Positions 10,005 to 19,054 of a stretch of DNA of 64,000 nucleotides are shown piece after piece (positions within the stretch are counted from its first letter, which is position 1; the number at the start of each line of letters is the position of its first letter). Origin of the DNA: Tianweitania aestuarii (GTDB lineage: Bacteria; Pseudomonadota; Alphaproteobacteria; Rhizobiales; Rhizobiaceae); the NCBI RefSeq assembly GCF_018457165.1, contig NZ_JAFMNX010000004.1:235427-299426 (forward strand), given 5' to 3'. Below the pieces are notes generated by a model. The model saw only the letters and a program-made list of their open reading frames with translations, did not search any database and was not told the DNA's origin. Both the position numbers and the translations under genes were made by a program.

Positions 10005-10057
10005 TATAGTATGATTTTTTCTTCTCAGGGCAGCAGCCCTTCTCGTGGAGGAGAAAC

Positions 10058-11017
10058 ATGATCAGCAAAATTGTATTCGGCGCGAGCCTTCTCGCGTCGG
10101 TGAGCCTGTTGTCGTCTGCAGCGATGGCACAAACCGTCGGCTTCTCACAGATCGGCTCGGAATCGGGCTGGCGCGCCGCCGAAACCACGCTCACCAAGCA
10201 GGAAGCCGAAAAGCGCGGCATCGACCTGAAATTCGCCGATGCCCAGCAGAAGCAGGAAAACCAGATCAAGGCGTTGCGCTCCTTTATCGCGCAGGGCGTC
10301 GACGCGATCCTGATCGCACCGGTTGTGGAAACCGGCTGGGATGCCGTGCTCGAGGAAGCCAAGGATGCCGAGATCCCGGTGATCCTGCTCGACCGCACCG
10401 TTGATTCCAGCAAGGATCTCTACCTCACCGCCGTCGGCTCGGATCTCGAGCATGAAGGCAAGGTTGCCGGCGACTGGCTGGTGAAGGATGTCGGCGACAA
10501 GCAGTGCAACGTGGTCGAGCTTCAGGGCACCACGGGTTCATCGCCGGCCATCAAGCGCAAGGCCGGCTTCGAGGCCGCCATTGCCGGCCACGACAACATC
10601 AAGATCACCCGCAGCCAGACCGGCGACTTCACCCGCGCCAAGGGCAAGGAAGTCATGGAAAGCTTCCTCAAGGCGGAAAATGGCGGCAAGGATATCTGCG
10701 CGCTTTACGCCCATAACGACGACATGGCGGTGGGCGCCATCCAGGCCATCAAGGAAGCCGGCTTGAAGCCGGGCACCGACATCAAGGTCGTGTCGATCGA
10801 CGCCGTGCCGGACATCTTCCAGGCCTTGGCGGCAGGAGAAGCCAATGCAACGGTTGAGCTGACCCCGAACATGGCCGGCCCAGCCTTTGATGCGCTCAAG
10901 GCCTATATGGATGACAAGAAAGAACCGCCGAAGTTCATCCAGACCGAGTCCAAGCTCTACACCCAGGCCGACGACCCGAAGGCCGTTTACGAGGAAAAGA
11001 AGGGCCTCGGCTACTAA
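10058..11017 (+). CDS. Sugar ABC transporter binding protein, YtfQ-like
   Basis: A protein of 319 residues with a signal peptide of about 24 residues (cleavage after AAMA) and a periplasmic-binding fold. The mature N-terminus TVGFSQIGSESGWR and the DFTRAKGKEVMESFL segment are hallmarks of the YtfQ group, whose E. coli member binds galactofuranose. The ATG has GTGGAGGAG just upstream. A small hairpin (10027-10031 with 10036-10040) sits in the leader. The gene heads a YtfQ-YtfR-YtfT-YjfF set. The sugar bound here is not known. Confidence 0.88.
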   Translation: MISKIVFGASLLASVSLLSSAAMAQTVGFSQIGSESGWRAAETTLTKQEAEKRGIDLKFADAQQKQENQIKALRSFIAQGVDAILIAPVVETGWDAVLEEAKDAEIPVILLDRTVDSSKDLYLTAVGSDLEHEGKVAGDWLVKDVGDKQCNVVELQGTTGSSPAIKRKAGFEAAIAGHDNIKITRSQTGDFTRAKGKEVMESFLKAENGGKDICALYAHNDDMAVGAIQAIKEAGLKPGTDIKVVSIDAVPDIFQALAAGEANATVELTPNMAGPAFDALKAYMDDKKEPPKFIQTESKLYTQADDPKAVYEEKKGLGY

Positions 11018-11034
11018 GCCGACGCTCACTTGGC

Positions 11035-11096
11035 CTGCCCGATCTGTGATCGGGCAGCGCGCTCGACCCTGTCCGCCGCACTTTGCTTGCGGCGGA
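11035..11096 (+). promoter_or_regulatory. Two perfect hairpins after the YtfQ-like gene
   Basis: Arms 11035-11044 and 11048-11057 form a 10-bp stem with a 3-base loop. Arms 11072-11080 and 11088-11096 form a 9-bp stem with a 7-base loop. No U-run follows either. They lie between the binding-protein gene and its ATPase gene and probably protect or partly terminate the transcript, raising binding-protein output. Confidence 0.65.
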
Positions 11097-11130
11097 TCTC
11101 GGCTTTGCATTGATCTGAGGAACGACCTGA

Positions 11131-12681
11131 ATGCTCGACCCGACCCCTGGTCGCGTCCCGCTTTTGCGCGCGGCGGCCGTGTCAAAGAGTTTTCCCGGCA
11201 CCAAAGCGCTTGATGCCGTTGATTTCACCTTGGGCGCCGGTGAAGTGCATGCGTTGCTCGGCGAAAACGGTGCCGGCAAGTCCACGCTGGTGAAATGCCT
11301 GACCGGCGCTTACCGCCGGGACGGGGGCGAGATCAGGCTGAACGGCACTTCCATTGATCCGCGCGACACGCTGCATGCGCAGCGGCTTGGCATCGGAACC
11401 GTTTATCAGGAGGTCAATCTCCTTTCCAATCTGACGATCGCCGAAAACCTCTTTCTCGGCCATCAACCCACCTGGCTCGGCTTCGTGTCCACCCGCCGCA
11501 TGAACCGGGATGCCCGCGCGCTGACGGCGCAATATGGTCTCGACATCGATGTGACGCGCAGCCTCGGCAGTTATTCGGTTGCCGTTCAGCAGATCGTCGC
11601 CATCGCACGTGCCGTGCGCCTATCGGGCAAGGTGTTGATCCTCGACGAACCCACCGCCAGCCTCGATGCGCATGAGGTCGATGTGTTGTTTGAAGCAATA
11701 CGCGGCTTGAAGGAACGCGGCCTGGGGATCGTCTTCATCTCGCATTTTCTCGATCAGGTCTTCCGCATTTCCGACCGCATCACGGTGCTTCGCAACGGCC
11801 GGCTGGTCGGCGCGGAAGACACCGCCTCGCTCGACCGCCTGCGCCTCGTCAACATGATGCTTGGCCGCCAGCTTGAAGAAGAAACCCGCCAAACCGGCAA
11901 GACGGGCATGAGATATGATGCCGAGCCGCGTCTGCGCTTTACCGGCTTTGGCCGGCGCGGGCGCATCGCGCCCTTTGATCTTCCGATCCAGCGCGGCGAA
12001 GTGGTGGGCGTTGCCGGCCTGCTCGGCTCCGGCCGTACCGAAACGGCGGAAGTCCTGTTCGGCGTTTATCCCCATGACAGCGGCACGGCGACCAAGGAGA
12101 ACAGGGCGCTTTCGCTTGGCTCGACCCGCGCTGCCGTTGCCGCCGGCTTCGGCTTCCTGCCCGAAGACCGCAAAACCGACGGCATCATTGGCGAGCTGTC
12201 GATCCGCGAAAACATCGCCTTGGCGCTGCAGGCCCGCATCGGCTGGGCGCGGCCTTTGTCGATTAAGCGGCAGCGCATCATGGCCGACGACTTCATCCGC
12301 CGCCTCGACATTCGGACCTCCGATGCCGAAAAGCCGGTCGGTCAGCTGTCCGGCGGCAACCAGCAGAAGGTCATGCTCGCGCGCTGGCTCGCCACCAATC
12401 CCGAATTCCTCATCCTCGACGAACCGACGCGCGGCATCGATGTCGGCGCGCATGCCGAGATCATCCGTTTGATCGAGGAACTCTGCGAAGACGGCATGTC
12501 GCTGCTCGTCATTTCCTCGGAACTGGAAGAGCTCGTGGTCTACAGCCATCGTGTCATCGTGGTGCGCGACCGCGCCCATGTCGCCGAACTGGTTGGCGAG
12601 GACATCACAACCGAGACCATCGTCAACGCCATCGCCAGAACACCTGTCAGAACATCCGAAGCTGCGGAGGCCACGATATGA
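11131..12681 (+). CDS. Sugar ABC transporter ATPase, YtfR-like (two ATPase domains)
   Basis: A protein of 516 residues with two ABC domains. Walker [10 protein letters not shown] is at about residue 44. The first signature is weak (SVAVQQIVAIARA), followed by [11 protein letters not shown]. The second domain has [18 protein letters not shown] and [11 protein letters not shown]. It energises the importer with the two permeases that follow. Its stop overlaps the next start by 4 bp (ATGA at 12678). The family is clear; the sugar is not. Confidence 0.9.
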   Translation: MLDPTPGRVPLLRAAAVSKSFPGTKALDAVDFTLGAGEVHALLGENGAGKSTLVKCLTGAYRRDGGEIRLNGTSIDPRDTLHAQRLGIGTVYQEVNLLSNLTIAENLFLGHQPTWLGFVSTRRMNRDARALTAQYGLDIDVTRSLGSYSVAVQQIVAIARAVRLSGKVLILDEPTASLDAHEVDVLFEAIRGLKERGLGIVFISHFLDQVFRISDRITVLRNGRLVGAEDTASLDRLRLVNMMLGRQLEEETRQTGKTGMRYDAEPRLRFTGFGRRGRIAPFDLPIQRGEVVGVAGLLGSGRTETAEVLFGVYPHDSGTATKENRALSLGSTRAAVAAGFGFLPEDRKTDGIIGELSIRENIALALQARIGWARPLSIKRQRIMADDFIRRLDIRTSDAEKPVGQLSGGNQQKVMLARWLATNPEFLILDEPTRGIDVGAHAEIIRLIEELCEDGMSLLVISSELEELVVYSHRVIVVRDRAHVAELVGEDITTETIVNAIARTPVRTSEAAEATI

Positions 12682-13676
12682 CGACGGCCACTCGCCTGGC
12701 GCAGCGCCTGCTGCCGCAGATCATCGCGCTTGCCGCCGTTCTCGGTCTCATCGCGGTGGTGTTTCCCGGCTTCTTCGACATCAGCTTCGCCAATGGCCGC
12801 CTTTACGGCAGCCCGATCGACATTCTCAATCGCGGCGCACCCGTCGCCTTGCTGGCCATCGGCATGACCCTGGTGATCGCCACCGGCGGCATCGATCTGT
12901 CGGTGGGCGCTGTCATGGCGATCTCCGGTGCGCTGGCCGCATCCTGCATCACGCAGGGCTATGGATTGCCGGCGACACTCGCCATCAGCCTTGCCGCCGG
13001 TCTCGTTTGCGGTTTGTGGAACGGCATCCTCGTATCCGTTCTGCGCATCCAGCCGATCGTCGCGACCCTGATCCTGATGGTGGCCGGGCGCGGCATCGCT
13101 CAGCTCGTCACACAGGGCGCGATCCTCACCTTCAACAATGAGGGCCTGATCTTCCTCGGTTCCGGCAGTCTGTTCGGAATGCCGATGCCCGTGATCCTCT
13201 GGCTCGCCATGGGGGCACTCGTCACCCTGCTCATCCGCCGTAGTGCGCTCGGCCTGTTGATTGAAGCTGTCGGCATCAACCAGCGCGCATCGATGCTGTC
13301 CGGCATCAATGCGCGCGTGCTGCTGATCGCCGTTTACATGACCTCCGGCCTGTGTGCGGCACTCGCCGGCATCATCGTTGCCGCCGACATTCGCGGTGCG
13401 GATGCCAACAATGCCGGTCTATGGCTGGAACTCGACGCTATCCTCGCAGTGGTGATCGGCGGCACATCGCTGCTTGGCGGACGCTTCTCGCTGATCGCCT
13501 CCCTGATCGGTGCGATGATCATCCAGGCCGTGAATACCGGCATTCTGCTTTCCGGCTTCCCGCCCGAGTTCAACCTCGTGATCAAGGCGGTGATCATCCT
13601 GATCATCCTCGTGGTGCAGTCGCCTGCCATCCAGATCATGATGACCTTCTTCACCACAAGGACGCCGGCACGATGA
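12678..13676 (+). CDS. Sugar ABC transporter permease, YtfT-like
   Basis: A protein of 332 residues, strongly hydrophobic with about nine membrane segments, and the BPD_transp_2 motif GGIDLSVGAVMAISGA. It is the first of two permeases, matching the YtfT/YjfF heterodimer of galactofuranose-type importers. It is translationally coupled at both ends through ATGA overlaps (12678-12681 and 13673-13676). Confidence 0.9.
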   Translation: MTTATRLAQRLLPQIIALAAVLGLIAVVFPGFFDISFANGRLYGSPIDILNRGAPVALLAIGMTLVIATGGIDLSVGAVMAISGALAASCITQGYGLPATLAISLAAGLVCGLWNGILVSVLRIQPIVATLILMVAGRGIAQLVTQGAILTFNNEGLIFLGSGSLFGMPMPVILWLAMGALVTLLIRRSALGLLIEAVGINQRASMLSGINARVLLIAVYMTSGLCAALAGIIVAADIRGADANNAGLWLELDAILAVVIGGTSLLGGRFSLIASLIGAMIIQAVNTGILLSGFPPEFNLVIKAVIILIILVVQSPAIQIMMTFFTTRTPAR

Positions 13677-14653
13677 ATGCCCGCACGCTGCCCCTCCTAG
13701 CAACGGTGCTGATCTTCATCATCGCCTATGCGCTTTGCTACCTCCAGTTCCCGGCGATCCTCTCGACCCGCGTGGTCGGCAATCTCCTGACCGACAATGC
13801 CTTTCTCGGCATCGTCGCCGTCGGCATGACCTTCGTGATCATATCCGGTGGCATCGACCTGTCCGTCGGGTCGGTGATCGCCTTTTCCGGCGTGTTCATC
13901 GCAGTCATGCTGCGCGACACCGGTCTCGGGCCGTGGCCGGTCTTTGCGCTGCTCCTCGTCATCACTACTTTGTTCGGCGCGGCGATGGGTGCCACCATCC
14001 ACTTTCTGCAGATGCCCCCCTTTATCGTTACTTTGGCCGGCATGTTTCTGGCGCGCGGCATGGCTTACGTCCTGTCGATCGACAGCGTGCCGATCAACGA
14101 CGAAACGATCAGCGTCCTGCAGCGCCTTTACTGGCTGATGCCGGGCAAGGGACGCCTCACGCTCATCGGCGGGTTGATGCTGGTTGTGGTCGTGGTCGGC
14201 ATCATCGTTGCCCAACGAACCCGCTTCGGCACGAATGTCTATGCGCTGGGCGGCGGCGCACAGACTGCCCGGCTGATGGGCGTACCGGTCGCCCGAACCA
14301 CGATGCAGGTTTATGCCGTGTCCGGCTTTCTTGCGGGTCTTTCGGGCATCGTCTTTGCCATCTATACCTCCGCCGGTTATTCGCTGGCCACGGTCGGCGT
14401 GGAGCTCGATGCGATCGCTGCGGTGGTGATCGGCGGCACGCTTCTGACCGGCGGCAGCGGTTTCGTGGCCGGCACGCTGATCGGCGTGCTGATCATGGGT
14501 CTGATCCAGACCTACATCATCTTCGACGGCACGCTGTCGAGCTGGTGGACCAAGATCGCCATCGGCATGTTGCTGCTGGGCTTCATCGTGTTGCAGAAGG
14601 CGCTGGTCTGGGCCGGCGGACGCCGTACGGAGGCTGCGGCAGGCAAAGGCTGA
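13673..14653 (+). CDS. Sugar ABC transporter permease, YjfF-like
   Basis: A protein of 326 residues starting at the ATG that overlaps the previous stop; longer in-frame readings upstream lie over the previous permease gene and are not credible. The motif [15 protein letters not shown] is repeated as in its partner. About nine membrane segments are visible. It pairs with the preceding permease. A regulator gene follows 8 bp later in the same direction. Confidence 0.9.
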   Translation: MNARTLPLLATVLIFIIAYALCYLQFPAILSTRVVGNLLTDNAFLGIVAVGMTFVIISGGIDLSVGSVIAFSGVFIAVMLRDTGLGPWPVFALLLVITTLFGAAMGATIHFLQMPPFIVTLAGMFLARGMAYVLSIDSVPINDETISVLQRLYWLMPGKGRLTLIGGLMLVVVVVGIIVAQRTRFGTNVYALGGGAQTARLMGVPVARTTMQVYAVSGFLAGLSGIVFAIYTSAGYSLATVGVELDAIAAVVIGGTLLTGGSGFVAGTLIGVLIMGLIQTYIIFDGTLSSWWTKIAIGMLLLGFIVLQKALVWAGGRRTEAAAGKG

Positions 14654-14661
14654 ACGGGGTT

Positions 14662-15390
14662 ATGATACTCAAGTCCGCGATCTCGGGAAGCATCACGCGC
14701 AACAGTCACGCGCGTGTGGTCGATGAACTCGGCAAGGCGATCGTCGGCGGAATCTATTCACCTGGCGCGGTTCTTCCGGGCGATGCTGAACTGGCCGAGC
14801 GATTCGATGTCTCGCGCACCGTTCTTCGCGAAGCCATGAAAACGCTGACCGCAAAAGGACTGGTCGTCCCCAAGGCGCGTATCGGCACCCGCGTCACCGA
14901 ACGCTCGACCTGGAACCTGTTCGACGGCGATGTGCTGATCTGGCATCTGGAGAGCGGAAACGACCCGGAATTCATCAGCAACCTTGCTGAAATGCGTCTG
15001 TCATTCGAGCCTTTCGCCGCAAATCTCGCAGCCAAACGCGCAAATGGCGCCGAAATTGCCAGACTTTTTGCCTGTGTCGAGGCCATGGAAAAGGCCGACG
15101 CCATGGACAGCTTCGCCGTAGCGGACCTCGAATTTCACCTGACCCTGCTCGAGATCTCCAAGAATCCCTTCATGTTTTCAGTAGGTTCGCTCATCGAAGC
15201 CGCCCTCGTCACCAGCTTCCGCCTGAGCTCCCCCAACGGAGAACCCCGCCGCCAAAAAGCCACCTCCGACGCCCACCGCACCATCGTCAAAGCCATCGCC
15301 GCCGGCAACGGAAACGAGGCCGCAACGGCCATGCAAGCCGTCATCATCGACGGCCGCGACAGGATAGCTGGTCAGATAACCAGAAGCTAA
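14662..15390 (+). CDS. GntR/FadR-family transcriptional regulator
   Basis: A protein of 242 residues with an N-terminal winged helix (ELAERFDVSRTVLREAMKTL, about residues 45-64) and a C-terminal FCD domain that usually binds an organic acid through a metal site. The ATG at 14662 lies 8 bp after the permease stop, so it is probably the last gene of the sugar importer operon and may control it. Sugar-acid-responsive members are common in rhizobia. The effector is unknown. Confidence 0.88.
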   Translation: MILKSAISGSITRNSHARVVDELGKAIVGGIYSPGAVLPGDAELAERFDVSRTVLREAMKTLTAKGLVVPKARIGTRVTERSTWNLFDGDVLIWHLESGNDPEFISNLAEMRLSFEPFAANLAAKRANGAEIARLFACVEAMEKADAMDSFAVADLEFHLTLLEISKNPFMFSVGSLIEAALVTSFRLSSPNGEPRRQKATSDAHRTIVKAIAAGNGNEAATAMQAVIIDGRDRIAGQITRS

Positions 15391-15407
15391 GTCTTTGACT
15401 TTAAAAT

Positions 15408-16187
15408 CTATTTGCGTGCGCGATAACCGAGATTGGCCGAAACCTTCTCGGCAGCATTCATGACAGCCTGCACCTGATCCGTGCTCGGATCCGGCGCAAT
15501 GTGCTGAACGGAATCGTTGATCGCAATCGACCCCACGAACCCTCCCAGCGCATCAAAGATGGGTGCCGCAACAGCATTGAGACCGACCATGGCCTCGTTT
15601 GGCCCGGTAGCCCAACGCCGCCTGCGCACCGCATCCACCTCCGCCTGAAGCTGCTCGGGATCGGTGACAGTGTAGGGCGTGTGCATATCAAGCCCCTCCG
15701 AGAGAATACGCGGGAGAAGCAATCGGTCACCAAAAGCCAGCGTGACCTTGCCTTGAGCGCTGGCGTGATAATGCAGAAGCGAGCCAGGCTTGACGTGGAT
15801 CTCGATGTTGGAGCGGCTCGGGACGATGAGCAGAATACGCACACCGTCTGGTTCCGGCTGGCTGATCGCAACCGCATGGCCCGTCTGGTCGCGCAGCTCA
15901 CGGGCCACGTCGCGGGCGGCGGTTGCCAACTCGAAGCTTTCGCTCACCGCCTGCCCAAGGGACATCAACCGCGCGCTGATCGAATAGCGCTCTGTTTCCA
16001 CGTTGCGGATCAGATAGCCAGCTGACACCAGCGTTTGCAGGTGGCGGTGAATGCGGCTTTTCGTTGTGTTGAAGGCACGCGCCATCTCCGAGACGCCGAC
16101 CGAGGTCTGGCCTCGGGCGACATATTCCAGAATTTCCAGCGCAAACTCGACCGCCTGGATCGAACCGCCTTTGGGTGCCTCACTCAT
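15408..16187 (-). CDS. IclR-family transcriptional regulator
   Basis: A protein of 259 residues. The winged helix is at about residues 25-65 (VGVSEMARAFNTTKSRIHRHL), followed by the IclR effector domain with HASAQGKVTLAF and the C-terminal GSIAINDS. It is transcribed with the bicupin gene upstream and diverges from the TRAP operon at 17404, which it most likely controls. The gene's end converges on the GntR gene, leaving only 17 bp between them. Confidence 0.88.
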   Translation of the reverse strand: MSEAPKGGSIQAVEFALEILEYVARGQTSVGVSEMARAFNTTKSRIHRHLQTLVSAGYLIRNVETERYSISARLMSLGQAVSESFELATAARDVARELRDQTGHAVAISQPEPDGVRILLIVPSRSNIEIHVKPGSLLHYHASAQGKVTLAFGDRLLLPRILSEGLDMHTPYTVTDPEQLQAEVDAVRRRRWATGPNEAMVGLNAVAAPIFDALGGFVGSIAINDSVQHIAPDPSTDQVQAVMNAAEKVSANLGYRARK

Positions 16188-16304
16188 AAATCAAACCGTT
16201 TCCGACCCGTTGCGTGCCACGAACCGGCCGGTGCGGGACTACTGCAGATAGACTGCCATTTCGTTCTGGAGCAAGGCTGCCGCGCACCAACAACCTCGCC
16301 GATG

Positions 16305-17216
16305 TCAGCGAAGTGAAGCCGGTGCAGGATATTCGTCGGCGTTCAGGACCCAGCCCTGCTTGGAAAAGTCAATCCGCGGCGGGGAGAAAATATCAACAAG
16401 CTGGTTCAAACCTTCATCCATGCCACGCGAAGTGTGGATGGCTGGCGGCGGGATGACCGTCAGCGATGGAGACTTGACCAGAGCATGTTCGTCGTCACGC
16501 CACGCCGCCAGGTTTGTCGTCCATGGCCAGCGAAGGTGATGCGTGTAGGTGCCAGCGAGCGCCAGCGATCCCTGCTCGAAATCATCGTGATGATGCGGTG
16601 AGAGCTTCGCAACGTCGCGTGGACCATGCTGCTCATCAAGATAATTCACCATCAACGTGGTGCAACGGAAGATGCGCCCGAAGCGTCCGGGCGTCGGCGG
16701 CACATCAAGGCTGTAGGTTCGAATTCGGAAGCCGCCCACCGGATCAGGCCAAGGCTCGAGCAAGGTCACATTGGGGTGCTGTTCGGCATAGGAATCAGCA
16801 TTCGCGCAAAGCGCGTTGAGGTCTTCCGACTTGGTCGAGAAGATCCGTGTGGCACGTCCACCTTCGGGTAACGTGATACGACTGTCGCCAGGAGGCAGGA
16901 TCACCAGCGAAAAGCCGCTGACCTCGACCTGCTCACCCTTGGCTTCAACGATTGCTGGCGTTTCACGATCGGGCAAAAGAAGAACATATTCGTCGACTTG
17001 ATCGTTGCGGGATAAGGCTCCGCCGGTCTCTAGTTCGCTGTAGCCAACAAGGAAATTTTGGCCGCGAGTGAGCCAGGTTCTCGCGCCTTCGTCGACGATT
17101 TGCGGATCTGTCCCATAGAACAGGCCGTAGTCGGCTCCTGAAAAGGTGGTGGCTACTGCAGCAGGTGCTGCCGATGCGTCGGTCATGCTCCACCGAGGGT
17201 CAGTCTGATCATACAT
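16305..17216 (-). CDS. Bicupin-like protein of unknown function
   Basis: A protein of 303 residues with two probable cupin halves. The second has a likely metal site in SPHHHDDFEQGSLALAG and a later His in PPPAIHTSRG. There is no signal peptide, so it is cytoplasmic. The ATG at 17216 has CGAGGAAG upstream; an internal ATG at 17186 with GGTGGAG is possible. It lies with the IclR gene and opposite the TRAP operon. That suggests it handles the same substrate, for example as an isomerase or dioxygenase. I do not recognise a characterised homologue. Confidence 0.6.
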   Translation of the reverse strand: MYDQTDPRWSMTDASAAPAAVATTFSGADYGLFYGTDPQIVDEGARTWLTRGQNFLVGYSELETGGALSRNDQVDEYVLLLPDRETPAIVEAKGEQVEVSGFSLVILPPGDSRITLPEGGRATRIFSTKSEDLNALCANADSYAEQHPNVTLLEPWPDPVGGFRIRTYSLDVPPTPGRFGRIFRCTTLMVNYLDEQHGPRDVAKLSPHHHDDFEQGSLALAGTYTHHLRWPWTTNLAAWRDDEHALVKSPSLTVIPPPAIHTSRGMDEGLNQLVDIFSPPRIDFSKQGWVLNADEYPAPASLR

Positions 17217-17281
17217 CGTCTTCCTCGTGTTCTCTTCAGCAGAACGTTGATAGCGAAAATGATGATCCTGTACTCATCGTG

Positions 17282-17360
17282 CTGTCAAGTATCCCTGATT
17301 TAAAGCTTGCAGAAATCTTTCTGGGGACTGCTTGACAGAAGAAAACAATCAAAACATCAT
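17282..17360. promoter_or_regulatory. Divergent promoter/operator region before the first TRAP operon
   Basis: A perfect 8-bp inverted repeat CTGTCAAG/CTTGACAG has its arms at 17282-17289 and 17331-17338. Each arm contains a TTGACA that reads outward and could be the -35 box of a divergent promoter. The expected -10 positions (17355-17360 on plus, about 17260-17265 on minus) are poor matches. The symmetry suits joint control of the bicupin gene and the TRAP operon, perhaps by the IclR protein. Confidence 0.4.
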
Positions 17361-17403
17361 TCCACGCAACAGCGTTCTGCATAACGAAACGGAGGAGACG
17401 TTC

Positions 17404-18402
17404 ATGCTGACTCGCCGACAGGTCCTCGCGTCGACCGGCGCAATGGCTGCGACCCTTGCCATGCCCAACATCGCCCGCGCCGCGCCTATCCAGATGCGGT
17501 ACGCACATGCCGCGAACGAAATTCATCCCGGCCATATCGCGGCGCTGGAATTCCAGAAGTCGCTCGAAGAGCTGGTCCCCGGCGCCATAGAGATCACCAT
17601 CTTCCCAAACCGACAATTAGGCGAAGACAAGCAGAATCTCGAATCCACGATTGCTGGCGTTGTTGATCTTTGCGGCTGCTCTGGGGTTCAGGTTCCTCTT
17701 GTCACGGGGCGGCAGGCTCTGGATGCCTACCAGTTGCCTTTTCTGATCCGCGACTACGATCACTTCACCGAGCTAGCGACCAGTGAGGTTGGCCAGAAGA
17801 TCTTGGACGATCTGGAACCTGCCGGCCTGGTCGGATTGCAGACCACTGACATCGGGCGCCGACACTTCGTTTCGGCCACCAATGTGGTGAAAGCACTGCC
17901 AGATTTCTCAGGCCTGAAGACACGCATCATCCCCGTGCCGTTACACAAGGCGATCTGGGAAGCGGTTGGCACGTCGCCGGTCGGCCTGCCTTATGGCGAA
18001 GTCTATGGCGCCTTGGAAACAAAGGTCATTGACGCCGTCGAGATCAACGTCTCGTCGATGCTGTCAGAGAACCTCTGGGAAGTCGCCAAGAACTTTACGC
18101 TGACCGGACATTATCCCTGGCACAACCTCACCGCCATGAACAAAATGGTATTTGACGGACTGCCGCAGGAGCTGCAGCAAGCAGTTCGCGAGGCTGGCAA
18201 GCAGTCCATCAAGCCTACGATGGACTATACGGCCAAGCAGGACATGGAAGGCCGTGACCAGCTCAAGGCGAAGGGTGTCACGATCTACGAACTGGAGAAC
18301 CTCCAGGAGATGAAGACAAAGGTCGCGCCGATCGTCGAGACGTGGAGCGCCAAGGACCCTTTGATCGCCGAGTTTGTCAAAGCCGCGCAATCAAAGAGCT
18401 GA
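17404..18402 (+). CDS. TRAP transporter binding protein (DctP family)
   Basis: A protein of 332 residues with a twin-arginine-like signal (TRRQVLASTG), cleaved after about residue 26. The mature domain has the DctP pattern, including the conserved Arg in GLKTRIIPVPLHKAIWEAVG, which binds the carboxylate of the ligand. It captures an organic acid for the DctQ and DctM proteins that follow. The ATG at 17404 has CGGAGGAG nine bases upstream; the frame runs on upstream but without a good start. Confidence 0.9.
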   Translation: MLTRRQVLASTGAMAATLAMPNIARAAPIQMRYAHAANEIHPGHIAALEFQKSLEELVPGAIEITIFPNRQLGEDKQNLESTIAGVVDLCGCSGVQVPLVTGRQALDAYQLPFLIRDYDHFTELATSEVGQKILDDLEPAGLVGLQTTDIGRRHFVSATNVVKALPDFSGLKTRIIPVPLHKAIWEAVGTSPVGLPYGEVYGALETKVIDAVEINVSSMLSENLWEVAKNFTLTGHYPWHNLTAMNKMVFDGLPQELQQAVREAGKQSIKPTMDYTAKQDMEGRDQLKAKGVTIYELENLQEMKTKVAPIVETWSAKDPLIAEFVKAAQSKS

Positions 18403-18429
18403 GCTTCTGCAGAATGGGTTTGCGGAAGC
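18403..18429 (+). promoter_or_regulatory. Hairpin after the TRAP binding-protein gene
   Basis: Arms 18403-18411 and 18421-18429 (GCTTCTGCA with TGCGGAAGC) form a 9-bp stem with one G:U pair and a 9-base loop, starting within the dctP stop codon. No U-run follows. It fits the pattern of hairpins after binding-protein genes in this window. Confidence 0.5.
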
Positions 18430-18473
18430 CATTGATCGGCTCCGCACTCACCTCACGACAAACGAGTTCCAGC

Positions 18474-19052
18474 ATGAATTCCGTATCATCCGAACGGGTC
18501 GGGAGGCCCGGTCCCCTTGCGTGGTACTCAGCCACCATTCGCTTTCTTGCGGGCACGTCAATGTTGATCGTCGTCGCGATCATGACGGCGCAGGTCGCTG
18601 CGCGTTACATCTTCAACTCGAGCCTTATCTGGGCTGAAGAGCTCTGCCGCTACATTCTGATCTGGCAAACCTTCCTGTTTATCGGGATGGCCTATACGCG
18701 AGGTGAGCTGATCGCGGTCGACATCATCCCAGACATGCTGACGCCGAAGATGCGTTTTGTTCTGAAAGCGCTGACAACGGTACCGATCATCATCTTCCTG
18801 TGGCTGATGATGACGAACGGCTATGATTATTCGACGCGCTTTGGCCGTCAGATCGTGCCGGCCGTAGATTTCATCAGCACGTCTCTGATCGGACGCGGCG
18901 TCGGCCTATCGATCTTCTGGGTCTATGTCTCGGTTGCGGTCGGCTCCTTTCTATTAATGCTGCACATCCTGGCATCCCTAGTCGCAGACATCATCGAAAT
19001 CCGTCGCGGCGTTCCTGACGCCGCCCATCACCATACTGAAACGCAGGCTTGA
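18474..19052 (+). CDS. TRAP transporter small permease (DctQ family)
   Basis: A protein of 192 residues with four membrane segments and the DctQ motif RYIFNSSLIWAEELCRYILI at about residues 47-66. The ATG at 18474 is preferred because it starts a normal-length DctQ; the frame runs back into the preceding gene. It partners the DctM protein encoded immediately downstream. Confidence 0.88.
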   Translation: MNSVSSERVGRPGPLAWYSATIRFLAGTSMLIVVAIMTAQVAARYIFNSSLIWAEELCRYILIWQTFLFIGMAYTRGELIAVDIIPDMLTPKMRFVLKALTTVPIIIFLWLMMTNGYDYSTRFGRQIVPAVDFISTSLIGRGVGLSIFWVYVSVAVGSFLLMLHILASLVADIIEIRRGVPDAAHHHTETQA

Positions 19053-19054
19053 CG

